A stretch of 32,966 nt of DNA from an uncultured SAR86 cluster bacterium (GCA_902542325.1 CACBUE010000012.1:1-32966), one strand, 5' to 3'. Shown: positions 17,616 to 27,299, counted from the first letter of the stretch. The notes: generated by a model from the letters alone, not told the origin. Made by a program: numbers and translations.

Positions 17616-18807
17616 AGAATTAATGCCAGATGTAAATGGTAGATTTGGAATATACGGTGGCAGGTATGTTGCTGAGACACTTGTCCCAGCTCTAGAAGAG
17701 TTATCAGAGCAATATGAATTGATAAAAAAGGATGAGAAATTCCTTAAAGAATTTAGAGATGATTTAAAAGATTATGTCGGAAGACCTTCTCCTTTGTATT
17801 TTGCAAAACGTTGGACAGAATTACTTGGTGGCGCAAAAATCTATCTAAAAAGAGAAGATCTAAATCATACTGGAGCTCATAAGATCAATAATACTGTTGG
17901 ACAAATCTTATTAGCAAAACACATGGGTAAAAAAAGAATCATAGCTGAAACCGGAGCAGGACAGCATGGTGTAGCTACTGCCTCTGTAGCTGCTAGACAT
18001 GGTTTAGAGTGTATAGTTTTTATGGGTGAAGAAGATATCCAAAGACAATCACTTAATGTTTTTAGGATTAAATTGCTTGGAGCAAAGGTAGTAGGAGTGA
18101 ACTCAGGAACGTCTACTCTTAAGGACGCTATGAACGAAGCTATGCGCGATTGGGTAACCAATGTAGATGACACTTATTACATAATAGGTAGCGTGGCTGG
18201 ACCTCATCCTTATCCTCAAATAGTAAGAGACTTCAATGCGGTTGTGGGTGAAGAAGTTCTAGAGCAAAGCAAATCAGTAATTGGCAAAGATCCAGATATG
18301 CTCGTAGCTTGCGTAGGAGGAGGTTCAAATGCTATGGGACTATTTTATCCTTTCATTGAAAAGAATAATGTTAGGTTAGTGGGCGTTGAAGCAGGTGGTT
18401 TGGGCTTGAGTACAGGTAAGCATGCAGCTCCTCTTAATGATGGTAAAGAAGGAGTTCTTCATGGTATGAGAACATACCTAATGCAAGATGATGCCGGTCA
18501 AGTTATCGAAACACATTCTGTTTCAGCTGGATTAGATTATCCTGGAGTTGGTCCAGAGCATGCATGGTTAAAAGATATAGGTAGAGCAGAGTATGAGTCT
18601 GCAGATGATGAAGAAGCATTAGATGCCTTTAAAGAATTAACTAGAGTTGAAGGAATTATGCCTGCACTGGAAACGGCACATGGCATTGCTTATGTAAAAA
18701 AGATTGCACCCACTATGAGAGAAGATCAATCAATAGTGGTAAATGTTTCTGGTAGAGGTGACAAGGATATAAACACAGTTGCTTCAATAGAAGGAATAGA
18801 GCTTTGA
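17608..18807 (+). CDS. trpB: Tryptophan synthase, beta subunit
   Basis: PLP enzyme joining indole to serine. Visible features are the N-terminal [20 protein letters not shown], the [13 protein letters not shown] block, the PLP lysine in [13 protein letters not shown], the catalytic region [13 protein letters not shown], the phosphate-binding VGGGSNAMG, and the C-terminal [10 protein letters not shown]. Length (399 aa) is typical of the TrpB1 form that pairs with TrpA. It overlaps trpF by 8 bp and trpA by 4 bp. Confidence 0.98.
   Translation: MSEELMPDVNGRFGIYGGRYVAETLVPALEELSEQYELIKKDEKFLKEFRDDLKDYVGRPSPLYFAKRWTELLGGAKIYLKREDLNHTGAHKINNTVGQILLAKHMGKKRIIAETGAGQHGVATASVAARHGLECIVFMGEEDIQRQSLNVFRIKLLGAKVVGVNSGTSTLKDAMNEAMRDWVTNVDDTYYIIGSVAGPHPYPQIVRDFNAVVGEEVLEQSKSVIGKDPDMLVACVGGGSNAMGLFYPFIEKNNVRLVGVEAGGLGLSTGKHAAPLNDGKEGVLHGMRTYLMQDDAGQVIETHSVSAGLDYPGVGPEHAWLKDIGRAEYESADDEEALDAFKELTRVEGIMPALETAHGIAYVKKIAPTMREDQSIVVNVSGRGDKDINTVASIEGIEL
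18789..18795 (+). promoter_or_regulatory. Ribosome binding site for trpA TTG start
   Basis: AGAAGGA ends 8 bases before TTG 18804, inside the 3' end of trpB. The TTG overlaps the trpB TGA (TTGA), and there is no in-frame ATG before residue 39. Together these fix TTG as the trpA start. Confidence 0.75.
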
Positions 18808-19595
18808 CTTCTAAAATTAAAGAAGTTTTTTCAAATATTAAAGCCGAAAATAGAAAAGCTCTCATAACATATATTGTTTCGGGTGATCCTGATACTGAAA
18901 CTACAATTGAGATCATGAACTCTATGGTTCGACAGGGAACTGATATCATTGAGTTAGGTATACCTTTTTCAGATCCGATGGCAGAAGGTATATCAATTCA
19001 AAAAGGTCATGAACGAGCATTAGAAAAGGGCGCTTCTTTAAGCGGTGCTTTTGAATTACTTAAAAAATTCAGGGTAAATGATAAAAAAACTCCGATTATA
19101 TTTATGGGTTACATGAATACATTTGAATCCCTGGGGGCTAATAAATTTATGCTAGAAGCTGTCAAAGCAAGTTTAGATGGCATATTGATAGTAGACATGC
19201 CTCCTGAAGAAAGTTCAAACTTTAGCATTGAAGCTAAAAAGGTCGGTGTAGATATAATAAGACTGATAGCACCTACAACCAGCTCTACAAGGGCTAAGAA
19301 AATTTGTTCTCAGTGTTCCGGTTATGTTTATTATATATCTGTTAAGGGCATTACAGGGGCTTCAAATATAAATGCCGATGAAGTTAAAGCCAAAGTTAGT
19401 GAGCTTAGATCTCATACTGACTTACCTATAGCCATAGGATTCGGTATTAAAGATTCTGCCTCAGCTTCTTCTGTAAAAGATGTAGCTGATGGAGTGGTTG
19501 CAGGCAGTGTATTTGTTGATTTAATCGGAGAGGGTGGCAATATAATTGAAAAGGTGGAATCTAAAACAAAAGAGCTTTCTGAAGTGTTGAATTAA
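18804..19595 (+). CDS. trpA: Tryptophan synthase, alpha subunit
   Basis: Cleaves indole-3-glycerol phosphate to indole, which channels to TrpB. Features: YIVSGDPD near the N terminus, catalytic Glu50 in [23 protein letters not shown], the [12 protein letters not shown] block, YISVKGITG and the phosphate-binding IGFGIKD with VVAGSVFVD. Length is 263 aa. The start is TTG, coupled to trpB (see the ribosome site). Odd: the second catalytic acid, Asp60 of E. coli in PLADGP, is Glu61 here (PMAEGI), and the following conserved Pro is Ile. This is a conservative change, and the rest of the active site looks intact. Confidence 0.95.
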   Translation: MTSKIKEVFSNIKAENRKALITYIVSGDPDTETTIEIMNSMVRQGTDIIELGIPFSDPMAEGISIQKGHERALEKGASLSGAFELLKKFRVNDKKTPIIFMGYMNTFESLGANKFMLEAVKASLDGILIVDMPPEESSNFSIEAKKVGVDIIRLIAPTTSSTRAKKICSQCSGYVYYISVKGITGASNINADEVKAKVSELRSHTDLPIAIGFGIKDSASASSVKDVADGVVAGSVFVDLIGEGGNIIEKVESKTKELSEVLN

Positions 19596-19597
19596 GA

Positions 19598-20455
19598 ATG
19601 GCAAATTGGTTCGAAAAAATATTACCTTCTTTTATTAGAAAGGGCACTACTAAGAAGTCAACAATTCCAGAAGGCTTATGGCAGAGCTGCAGCAATTGCA
19701 ATAATATACTGTACGTTCCCGAACTCGAATCTAATTTGTTTGTTTGCCCTAAATGTGACCACCACATTAGGATAGGTGCTAGAAAAAGATTGGAACTTTT
19801 CTTAGATCCTACTGAAACTATTGAAATTTCAGGGGATAAAATCCCAAAGGACTGGTTGAAATTTAAGGATACAAAGACTTATAAAGAAAGAATAGATTCA
19901 GCAGAAAAGGTCAGTAATGAAAAAGAGGCCTTACTTGCAATGAAAGGATATTTAAAAAAAATGCCAATCGTAGCTTCTGCTTTTGAATTTAGATATATGG
20001 GAGGCTCTATGGGGTCTGTAGTGGGACAAAAATTTGTTGATACAGTAGATTATGCTCTTGAAAATAAACTTCCAATGGTCTGTTTTTCCACTAGCGGGGG
20101 AGCTCGGATGCAAGAATCTTTGGTATCTCTTTATCAAATGGCAAAGACAAGCGCGGCCATAGAAAAAATGAGACAGGCAAAGTTACCTTATATTTCTGTA
20201 ATGATTGACCCTATTTATGGCGGTGTGTCAGCAAGTCTGGCAATGCTAGGAGATATTAATATAGCAGAACCTAAAGCATTAGTAGGCTTCACAGGACCAA
20301 GAGTAATTGAACAAACATTAAATGTTCAATTGCCAGAAGGATTTCAAAGGAGTGAATTCTTATTAGAACATGGAGCAATCGATATGATTGTTCATAGGAA
20401 AGATCTTAAAGATACAATTCATCGACTTATATCTAGTCTGATATCAAGTAAATAA
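19598..20455 (+). CDS. accD: Acetyl-CoA carboxylase, carboxyltransferase beta subunit
   Basis: Transfers carboxyl from biotin to acetyl-CoA as part of the AccA2D2 complex, the first committed step of fatty acid synthesis. An N-terminal zinc ribbon has Cys31, Cys34, Cys50 and Cys53. The carboxyltransferase core shows [17 protein letters not shown], the oxyanion-loop [29 protein letters not shown] and [11 protein letters not shown]. Length (285 aa) is slightly shorter than E. coli AccD (304). It begins 2 bp after trpA, before folC, as in many gammaproteobacteria. Confidence 0.97.
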   Translation: MANWFEKILPSFIRKGTTKKSTIPEGLWQSCSNCNNILYVPELESNLFVCPKCDHHIRIGARKRLELFLDPTETIEISGDKIPKDWLKFKDTKTYKERIDSAEKVSNEKEALLAMKGYLKKMPIVASAFEFRYMGGSMGSVVGQKFVDTVDYALENKLPMVCFSTSGGARMQESLVSLYQMAKTSAAIEKMRQAKLPYISVMIDPIYGGVSASLAMLGDINIAEPKALVGFTGPRVIEQTLNVQLPEGFQRSEFLLEHGAIDMIVHRKDLKDTIHRLISSLISSK

Positions 20456-20461
20456 TCCTAT

Positions 20462-21712
20462 ATGAACTCAGATCATTTATCTGACTGGCTAACATTTATT
20501 AATTCCAATAGACCAAATGAGGGTGATTTTGGACTAGAAAGGCTCGAAGACATCTACTCAGAAATTGTTCAGAGTCCCTTAGCAAGGAAAACCATTTTGG
20601 TTGGAGGCACTAATGGAAAAGGATCTACGATAGAATTCCTTAAAAATTGTCTTCTATCTGCAGGATACAATGTTGGAACCTATACCTCCCCACATTTATT
20701 AGAATTTAATGAGAGAATTAAAATAAATGAAAAATCTATAGAAGATACCAGAATCATGGGGTCATTTAAGCGGATAAATAACTTGAAGAAAAAGACCCGT
20801 CTTACATATTTTGATTACGCAACCTTGGCTGCATTTGATATTTTTTCTGAAGAGGAATTAGATTTTGCTATTCTCGAGATAGGCATAGGTGGTAAATATG
20901 ATCCAGTGAATTTAATTAATTCAGATCTATCAATAATTACAAATATAGAACTAGATCATGAAAAGTGGTTAGGATCTTCTTTAGAAGATATTGGAAATCA
21001 AAAAGCTGCTATTTTAAAGAAAGGAAAACTAGCAATTCTTGGTTCTGATGAAATGCCAACCTCTGTAACGACTAAAGCAACCAAAATTTGTTCTTCTCAC
21101 TACCAACTCAACAAAGACTTTTTTATCCAAGAAAATAAGAGTCATTGGTCTTATTCGTTTTCAGAAAAAAACTGCAATTTAGATCTTCTCTCTGTAGGTA
21201 GTTTAAATACTGACGCGGCTGCAAGTGCCATAACAGCTCATAATTTATTATCTGACAGAGAAGTAGAATTTCAATCTATTATTGAAAACACTAAACTAAA
21301 GGGAAGGTGTGACGTTGTTAATAACTTTATTCTGGATGTCTCTCATAATCCAGCTTCTGTAAAAAACCTCATTTCATTTATTGAAAAAAATTTCAAAAAT
21401 CAGAAATTTAAAGTTATTTTTGCTGCTATGTCTGAAAAAGATAGTTCTTCGATTATAAAAGAAATAGCTCACCTAATTTCAGAATGGAATATTGCTTTTA
21501 TCGAAGATAAAAGATTTGATATACCTTCTCTTATTAATTTAACCAAAAGCAAAGTAAATGTTAATGTTAATAGCGCAGATACAGTTTATTCAGCCGTAGA
21601 AAGGGGTTACTATGAAGGAACGCCTTATATCGTGTTCGGGTCATTTATAACCGTAAGTGAGGCATATAGAGCTTTAGATAAAATAAAATTATTAAATCAT
21701 GAAAATAGTTAA
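20462..21712 (+). CDS. folC: Dihydrofolate synthase / folylpolyglutamate synthase
   Basis: Mur-ligase family enzyme adding glutamate to dihydropteroate and folates. The P-loop is LVGGTNGKGSTIEFL, followed by YTSPHLLEFNERIKI, the TYFDYATLAAFDIF and AILEIGIGGKYDPVN blocks, TNIELDHEKWLG, KGRCDVVNNFILDVSHNP (from the DVSHNP core) and a C-terminal VFGSFITVSEA. Length (416 aa) is close to E. coli FolC (422). It overlaps the SPOR gene by 14 bp. Confidence 0.95.
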   Translation: MNSDHLSDWLTFINSNRPNEGDFGLERLEDIYSEIVQSPLARKTILVGGTNGKGSTIEFLKNCLLSAGYNVGTYTSPHLLEFNERIKINEKSIEDTRIMGSFKRINNLKKKTRLTYFDYATLAAFDIFSEEELDFAILEIGIGGKYDPVNLINSDLSIITNIELDHEKWLGSSLEDIGNQKAAILKKGKLAILGSDEMPTSVTTKATKICSSHYQLNKDFFIQENKSHWSYSFSEKNCNLDLLSVGSLNTDAAASAITAHNLLSDREVEFQSIIENTKLKGRCDVVNNFILDVSHNPASVKNLISFIEKNFKNQKFKVIFAAMSEKDSSSIIKEIAHLISEWNIAFIEDKRFDIPSLINLTKSKVNVNVNSADTVYSAVERGYYEGTPYIVFGSFITVSEAYRALDKIKLLNHENS

Positions 21713-22151
21713 TTATTCTCTGGTGTTGTTTATTTTATGTTTTATTGTTCTATCTCTAGTAATGGATCCATTTGAGTATGATTCAGGGAATCAAAGGGAA
21801 TTTCCCGATCAGATTCCTGAAGTGAGTCTCAATATACCTCTTGAAGAAAATCTATCTATCAATAGAGATATAGACCAGAAATTTAGTATGCCCGATCAAG
21901 ATTTTAGAACAAATTTTGATCAAGCCTGGACAGTAAAGGTAGATACTTACAAAGATATATCAGAGCTAGAAACCGCTCTAAAAAAACTAAAAAATTTAGG
22001 CTACAAAGTTTATTCTAGATATGAAAATGATAATAAAGATGAGTATGGTTTGTTCATAGGCCCTACGCTGAAAAAAGAGGATTCTTCCAATGTTGCTGAA
22101 GAACTTAAAAATATAAGAGGATTTAGTCCAGAAGTTCAGAAATATGACTGA
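21699..22151 (+). CDS. dedD: DedD-like SPOR-domain protein
   Basis: A 150-aa bitopic protein: a short cytoplasmic start, one membrane helix (about residues 5-22), a polar linker, and a C-terminal SPOR domain (about residues 73-148; AWTVKVDTYKDISELETAL and YGLFIGPTLKKEDS). SPOR domains bind denuded septal peptidoglycan, so a role at the division site is likely. The gene position folC-dedD-cvpA-purF is the dedD slot. It is shorter than E. coli DedD (220 aa) because the linker is reduced. It overlaps both neighbours (14 and 8 bp). Confidence 0.85.
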   Translation: MKIVNYSLVLFILCFIVLSLVMDPFEYDSGNQREFPDQIPEVSLNIPLEENLSINRDIDQKFSMPDQDFRTNFDQAWTVKVDTYKDISELETALKKLKNLGYKVYSRYENDNKDEYGLFIGPTLKKEDSSNVAEELKNIRGFSPEVQKYD

Positions 22152-22671
22152 GAGCCTACAAATAATTGATTGGATTTCGGTAACTTTACTCTTGGTATTC
22201 GCGATAATAGGCTTTTTTAATGGTTTTATTAAAGAAGTATTTTCTGCCATGGCATGGGTTTTGTCTTTGATAACTGCATGGCTATATGGGCCGCTAATTT
22301 TTCCTTATGTAAATACCTACTTAGATTCTGAATCTGCGAAAAATATAATCAGTTTCATAATTCTATTTGTACTTTCTTTTATTGTTTTAAAAACCTTAGG
22401 CTCCATTATTTCAAAACTTATTTCTGCTATTGGCTTAAAAAGCTTGGATAAACTTCTAGGAGCATTTTTTAGTTCTTTAAAAGTATTGGCCATTTTGAGT
22501 AGCTTGTTTGTTTTTAATATGAACTATTTAGATAAGAATCAATGGTGGTTAGATTCATATTCAAGAACTTATTCACTTAGTTTTTACGAATATTCAAAAC
22601 CCGTCTTCGATGAATGGATAAATAAAGCAGATACTATTCTTCAGAAAGATGATTCTAAGATTGCACTTTGA
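22144..22671 (+). CDS. cvpA: CvpA family membrane protein
   Basis: Inner-membrane protein named for colicin V production in E. coli; its molecular role is unresolved. The N-terminal segment IIDWISVTLLLVFAIIGFFNGF with KEVFSAMAWVLSLITAW is characteristic of the family. About four membrane helices are visible (roughly residues 6-25, 30-50, 64-86 and 100-121). Length (175 aa) is close to E. coli CvpA (162). It overlaps dedD by 8 bp (ATGACTGA) and is 15 bp before purF, the conserved context. Confidence 0.9.
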   Translation: MTESLQIIDWISVTLLLVFAIIGFFNGFIKEVFSAMAWVLSLITAWLYGPLIFPYVNTYLDSESAKNIISFIILFVLSFIVLKTLGSIISKLISAIGLKSLDKLLGAFFSSLKVLAILSSLFVFNMNYLDKNQWWLDSYSRTYSLSFYEYSKPVFDEWINKADTILQKDDSKIAL

Positions 22672-22686
22672 TATAGAATATAATCA

Positions 22687-24171
22687 ATGTGCGGAATAGT
22701 TGGAATAGTAAGTCAAACGGAAGTTTCTCCTGTCATTTACGACGCTCTAACTATTCTTCAACATAGAGGCCAGGATGCAGCTGGCATTGCTACTTCGACC
22801 AACAACAGATTTTTCCTTCGCAAGCAACTGGGCTTAGTAAGGGATGTCATTAGAAATCAACATATACTTAATCTAAGAGGGCAGATGGGTATAGGGCATG
22901 TCAGATATCCAACAGCAGGTAGTGAAGATAGAGAACTTGCACAGCCTATGTACGTAAACTCACCTTTTGGAATAAGTATTTCGCATAATGGTAATCTTAC
23001 TAATCATGAAGAATTAAAAGATTCTTTAGTGAAAAAGGATTTGAGGCACTTGAACACTGATTCAGATAGTGAGGTTTTACTTAATGTATTCGCTAATGAG
23101 CTTCAGAAACAGGGATCCATTAATCCTGGTTCAAAAGAAATATTTGCAGCAGTTAAGTCCTTACATAAAAGAGTAAGAGGTGCCTATTCAGTAGTAATAA
23201 TGATTAATGGTGTCGGTATTGTTGGCTTTAGAGATCCTTTTGGTATCAGACCTTTGATTGTCGGCTCAAAAGAGAGCGATTTAATTGGTAAAGATTACAT
23301 GATAGCTTCCGAAAGCACTGTTCTGGACTCCTTAGGTTATGAAGTAATGGATGACGTAATGGCTGGCTCTGCAGTTTTTATTAGCTCTGATGGAAAAATC
23401 GAAACAGAATCTTGCATCAATAATCCCATTCCCACTCCATGTATTTTTGAGTATGTATATTTGGCAAGACCTGATGCGAAAATAGATAAAATATCAGTCC
23501 ATAAATCCCGACTAAGAATGGGTGAATTTTTGGCTAAAAAGATCATAAAAGAGAGACCCGATCATGATATTGATGTGGTGATTCCCATTCCTGATAGTAG
23601 TACAACTTCTGCTTTGCAGCTAGCGACTACTCTTGGAGTAAAGTATCGTGAAGGTTTTGTAAAGAATAGATATATCGGAAGGACCTTCATAATGCCTTTT
23701 CAAGAAAAGCGTGAAAAGTCCGTTAAACAAAAGCTTAATCCAATAGATTTAGAATTTAAAGATAAGGTAGTTTTGCTTGTCGATGACTCAATTGTTAGAG
23801 GCACAACAAGTAGACAAATCATAGAAATGGCTAGATCTTCTGGAGCAAAGAAAGTTTATTTTGCCTCTGCTGCTCCACCGATTAGATATCAAAATGTTTA
23901 CGGAATTGACATGGCCGCAACTACAGAATTGGTGGCACATCAAAGAACAGAAAAAGAGATAGAAGCTTTTATAATGGCCGACTGGTTAGTCTATCAAGAT
24001 TTAGATGATCTAATCAGCACAGTTCAAGTTGGTAATAAAAAAATTAGTCAGTTTGAATGTTCAATATTCGATGGTAAATATGTTACTGATGATATAGATG
24101 ATAAATATCTCAAGAACTTAGAAGATGTCCGAAATGATAAATCTAAGCTTTCCAGAAAATCTGCTAATTAA
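22687..24171 (+). CDS. purF: Amidophosphoribosyltransferase
   Basis: First step of purine synthesis: PRPP plus glutamine to phosphoribosylamine. The N-terminal nucleophile cysteine directly follows Met (MCGIVGIV), so there is no propeptide, as in E. coli. Other blocks: ILQHRGQDAAGIAT, GIGHVRYPTAGS, SHNGNLTNHEEL, VRGAYSVV, GFRDPFGIRPL, and the PRPP loop VVLLVDDSIVRGTTSRQI. No cysteine set typical of the Fe-S (Bacillus) type is apparent. Length (494 aa) is close to E. coli PurF (505). It ends the long plus-strand run, and its stop overlaps convergent acnB (TTAA, 24168-24171). Confidence 0.97.
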   Translation: MCGIVGIVSQTEVSPVIYDALTILQHRGQDAAGIATSTNNRFFLRKQLGLVRDVIRNQHILNLRGQMGIGHVRYPTAGSEDRELAQPMYVNSPFGISISHNGNLTNHEELKDSLVKKDLRHLNTDSDSEVLLNVFANELQKQGSINPGSKEIFAAVKSLHKRVRGAYSVVIMINGVGIVGFRDPFGIRPLIVGSKESDLIGKDYMIASESTVLDSLGYEVMDDVMAGSAVFISSDGKIETESCINNPIPTPCIFEYVYLARPDAKIDKISVHKSRLRMGEFLAKKIIKERPDHDIDVVIPIPDSSTTSALQLATTLGVKYREGFVKNRYIGRTFIMPFQEKREKSVKQKLNPIDLEFKDKVVLLVDDSIVRGTTSRQIIEMARSSGAKKVYFASAAPPIRYQNVYGIDMAATTELVAHQRTEKEIEAFIMADWLVYQDLDDLISTVQVGNKKISQFECSIFDGKYVTDDIDDKYLKNLEDVRNDKSKLSRKSAN

Positions 24172-26747
24172 ATTTTAATTTCTTCGATAGTTACAGAAGG
24201 TAAAATCGCATTATCTGCTGCCTGCTTATAAGAAGCAATTTCATGGAAATTAAGATATCTATATACATCAGTACCCATCGAATTTATTTCTGACATATAC
24301 TCAGAGTATTCCTCTTTTGTCGGGATATGACCAAGAGTAGCAGATATTGCAGCCACTTCTGCAGAAGCCAAGAAAACATTTGCACCATCTCCTAATCTGT
24401 TAGGGAAATTACGTGTAGATGTAGACACAACAGTAGATTCTGCTTCAACTCTTGCTTGATTACCCATACAAAGTGAACATCCAGGCATTTCGAGTTGAAC
24501 ACCAGCTCTTTCAAAGATCTCATAATATCCTTCTTCAGTAAGTTGGTGCTTATCCATTTTTGTAGGGGGAGAGACCCAAAGCTTAGATGGCAGGTTAGAT
24601 TCATTTTTTAAAAGTTTGCCTGCTGCCCTGAAGTGTCCTATGTTTGTCATACATGAACCTATAAATACTTCATCAATGTGAGTATTAGCTACTTCTGATA
24701 ATGGCTTTATATCATCAGGATCATTTGGGCAAGCCAAAAGAGGTTCTGTTATTTGATTGAGATCTATTTCTATAACGGCAGCATATTCAGCGTCATCATC
24801 GGCTTGCATTAGAACAGGATTTTTCAACCATGCTTCCATTGCTTGAGCTCTTCTTTCTAACGTCTTTTTATCTTCATAACCTTCTGAGATAAGCCATCTT
24901 AGTAAAGTAACATTTGATTCTAAATACTCTCTTATTGGTTCTTCATTAAGTTTAATGGTGCAACCTGAAGCAGATCTCTCGGCAGAGGCATCTGATAATT
25001 CAAATGCTTGTTCAACTTTTAAATCTGGTAGACCCTCTATTTCTAAACATCTACCAGAAAAAATATTAATTTTTCCTTCTTTAGGTAGCGTCAACTGTCC
25101 AGATTGAAGGGCGGCATAAGGTATGGCATTCACTAAATCTCTTAATGTTATACCAGGCTGAATTTCTCCAGTGAATTTCACTAAGACAGATTCGGGCATA
25201 TCTAAAGGCATAACTCCAAGAGCTGCTCCAAAAGCAACTAATCCAGAACCTGCTGGGAAACTAATTCCTAATGGGAATCTTGTATGAGAGTCCCCTCCGG
25301 TTCCCACCATATCTGGTAATAGCATCCTATTTAACCAAGAATGGATGATGCCATCTCCGGGTCTAAGTGCAACACCACCTCTGGTTTGGATGAATTCGGG
25401 TAGTGTATGTTGCGTTTCTATATCTTTAGGTAAGGGATAAGCTGCAGTATGACAAAAAGATTGCATAACTAAATCAGAGTTAAAACCCAGACAGGCCAAT
25501 TCTTTAAGTTCATCTCTTGTCATTGGTCCAGTGGTATCTTGACTGCCAACAGTAGACATTCTAGGCTCACAATATATTCCAGGTCTTATTCCTTCCACTC
25601 CACAGGCTCTTCCAACCATTTTTTGAGCTAGCGTAAATCCTTTCTCGCTTTTCTCTGCCTCTTCAGGACGAGTAAAAGCGGACGAACTCTCTAAATTTAG
25701 AATTTCTCTAGTCTCATCAGTCAGACTTCTCCCAATAATTAACGGTATTCTTCCTCCCGCCCTAACGCCGTCCAGTAAAGTATTAGATTTGTATTCATAA
25801 TGACAGAGTAAGTCTTGTGTTTCGGAATTAAGAACTTTCTTCTCATATGGATAGATTTCAATTACATCACCGAGTTTCATTTTGCTAACATCGCACTCAA
25901 ATGCTAAGGCACCAGAATCTTCAAGTGTATTGAAAAAGATTGGGGCAATTTTTCCACCTATGCATATCCCTGCTTGTTTCTTGTTTGGTATGAAAGGAAT
26001 ATTCTCACCTATATGCCAGAGGAGCGAGTTGGTGGCCGATTTTCTTGATGATCCTGTTCCTACGACATCACCTACAAAAACCACAGGTAATCCAGATTCT
26101 TTAAGTTTATCAATTGTTTCTATGGGATCTTGCATAGTTTTTTTAAGCATAGCCAGAGCATGAAGGGGGATATCTGGTCTAGATGGTGCATCTGGGGCTG
26201 GAGAGAGATCATCTGTATTGATTTCTCCATCTACTCGAAAGACTATAGCTTTTATCATTTCAGGGAGTTCAGGTTTACTCGTGAACCATTCTGCCGCTGA
26301 CCAAGATTCTACGACTCTTTTTGCGTTTTCATTTTTTTTAGCTAATTCGATAACATCATGCTTGGCATTAAACATTAATAATGTTTTGCATAAACCATCA
26401 GCTGCTATAGCGCCAACGTCTTCATCATCCAGTAAATTAATCAATGATTCAACATTGTATCCACCTAGCATAGTCCCTAATAGTTCTGTCGCATGAAGCT
26501 TATCTATTAGAGGCGAAGAGGCCTCTCCCTTCGCTACATCAGTTAAAAAAGCTGCTTTAACGTAAGCTGCAGGATCGACACCAGCAGGTGTTCGATTTGT
26601 TATCAACTCAAGAATTAATTTTTCCTCTCCGTCGGGAGGTGATTTGAGGAGCTCAACTAGTTCCGCAACTTGCTCGGCATTTAAAGGAAGGGCAGGTATT
26701 CCTTGAGAAGACCTTTCCTCTGCATGTTTTTTATATTCTTCTAGCAT
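24168..26747 (-). CDS. acnB: Aconitate hydratase B
   Basis: TCA-cycle aconitase of the AcnB type, 859 aa (E. coli 865), with the HEAT-like N-terminal domain (LEEYKKHAEERSSQGIPALP) and swivel domain preceding the catalytic domains. Features: VFVGDVVGTGSSRKSATNSL, GTGGDSHTRFPLGISFPAGSG (core GDSHTRFP), and the cluster ligands Cys699 (FIGSCMTNIGHFR), Cys757 and Cys760 (PGCSLCMGNQ). AcnB proteins can also hydrate 2-methyl-cis-aconitate, so this enzyme probably completes the methylcitrate cycle with prpBCD. It is convergent with purF and divergent from a DUF1289 gene across 96 bp. No strong Shine-Dalgarno is visible on its own strand. Confidence 0.97.
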   Translation of the reverse strand: MLEEYKKHAEERSSQGIPALPLNAEQVAELVELLKSPPDGEEKLILELITNRTPAGVDPAAYVKAAFLTDVAKGEASSPLIDKLHATELLGTMLGGYNVESLINLLDDEDVGAIAADGLCKTLLMFNAKHDVIELAKKNENAKRVVESWSAAEWFTSKPELPEMIKAIVFRVDGEINTDDLSPAPDAPSRPDIPLHALAMLKKTMQDPIETIDKLKESGLPVVFVGDVVGTGSSRKSATNSLLWHIGENIPFIPNKKQAGICIGGKIAPIFFNTLEDSGALAFECDVSKMKLGDVIEIYPYEKKVLNSETQDLLCHYEYKSNTLLDGVRAGGRIPLIIGRSLTDETREILNLESSSAFTRPEEAEKSEKGFTLAQKMVGRACGVEGIRPGIYCEPRMSTVGSQDTTGPMTRDELKELACLGFNSDLVMQSFCHTAAYPLPKDIETQHTLPEFIQTRGGVALRPGDGIIHSWLNRMLLPDMVGTGGDSHTRFPLGISFPAGSGLVAFGAALGVMPLDMPESVLVKFTGEIQPGITLRDLVNAIPYAALQSGQLTLPKEGKINIFSGRCLEIEGLPDLKVEQAFELSDASAERSASGCTIKLNEEPIREYLESNVTLLRWLISEGYEDKKTLERRAQAMEAWLKNPVLMQADDDAEYAAVIEIDLNQITEPLLACPNDPDDIKPLSEVANTHIDEVFIGSCMTNIGHFRAAGKLLKNESNLPSKLWVSPPTKMDKHQLTEEGYYEIFERAGVQLEMPGCSLCMGNQARVEAESTVVSTSTRNFPNRLGDGANVFLASAEVAAISATLGHIPTKEEYSEYMSEINSMGTDVYRYLNFHEIASYKQAADNAILPSVTIEEIKI

Positions 26748-26843
26748 GATTTTCCAGGAGGATGTTTATAATTGAAGCGAAATTTTACCATATTCTTGAA
26801 TTTAAAGTTGCGCTGAAATTAAAGGGATATATCATAAGCTTTA

Positions 26844-27299
26844 ATGAAAAAGTCAGTCAAAACTCCCTGTATCGGTGTCTGTTCTACCGTTTTCGGAGAC
26901 GAAGTTTGCAGAGGATGTAAACGTTTCCAACATGAAATAATTGAGTGGAATTCTTTCAATGATTCTGAAAAAACATCCGTATTAGATCGTCTTGAATCTT
27001 TAAAAGTTCAAATCTTACGATCTAAGATACAACTATTAGACAAAAATCTTCTGAGAGATAAATTACTCCATCATAAAATAAAATTTGATGACGATAGAGA
27101 TCCCCTCTGTTGGGTATTTGATTTATTAAGATCTGGGAGTCAATCTATTGTAAATCCTAAAGAATTTGGTTTTGATCTTCTAACTAGCGATTCTTTGAGC
27201 TTATCAGATCTTAAGAAAACTATCGAAGAAGAACTCTTTGAATTATCTGAAGCCCATTATCAGCGTTATTTCAAAGTTGAAAAATACCTAAATGTCTGA
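26844..27299 (+). CDS. DUF1289 domain protein with C-terminal extension
   Basis: The first 50 residues carry the DUF1289 pattern: Cys9 and Cys13 in TPCIGVCST, Cys22 and Cys25 in EVCRGCKRF, then IIEWNSFNDSEK. Four cysteines suggest a metal or Fe-S site; the family has no established function. Residues 50-151 form an extension rich in Leu, Lys and Glu that I do not recognise (it ends HYQRYFKVEKYLNV); stand-alone DUF1289 proteins are often only 60-90 aa. It overlaps miaE by 8 bp (ATGTCTGA), so the two are probably co-translated. The 96-bp upstream gap has a TATAAT at 26767-26772 but no clear -35. Confidence 0.75.
   Translation: MKKSVKTPCIGVCSTVFGDEVCRGCKRFQHEIIEWNSFNDSEKTSVLDRLESLKVQILRSKIQLLDKNLLRDKLLHHKIKFDDDRDPLCWVFDLLRSGSQSIVNPKEFGFDLLTSDSLSLSDLKKTIEEELFELSEAHYQRYFKVEKYLNV

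Noticed and set aside
22679-22684. TATAAT just before purF as a promoter
   Set aside because: It ends 2 bases before the ATG, so transcription would start inside the gene, and there is no -35. Chance in AT-rich DNA is likelier.
24392-24604. Same-strand open frame within acnB
   Set aside because: Out-of-frame shadow of the conserved cluster-binding region of AcnB.
26755-26764. AGGAGG followed by ATG on the plus strand before the DUF1289 gene
   Set aside because: The frame from ATG 26762 is out of register with the gene and ends soon inside it; the residues look non-coding. A leader peptide is not supported.
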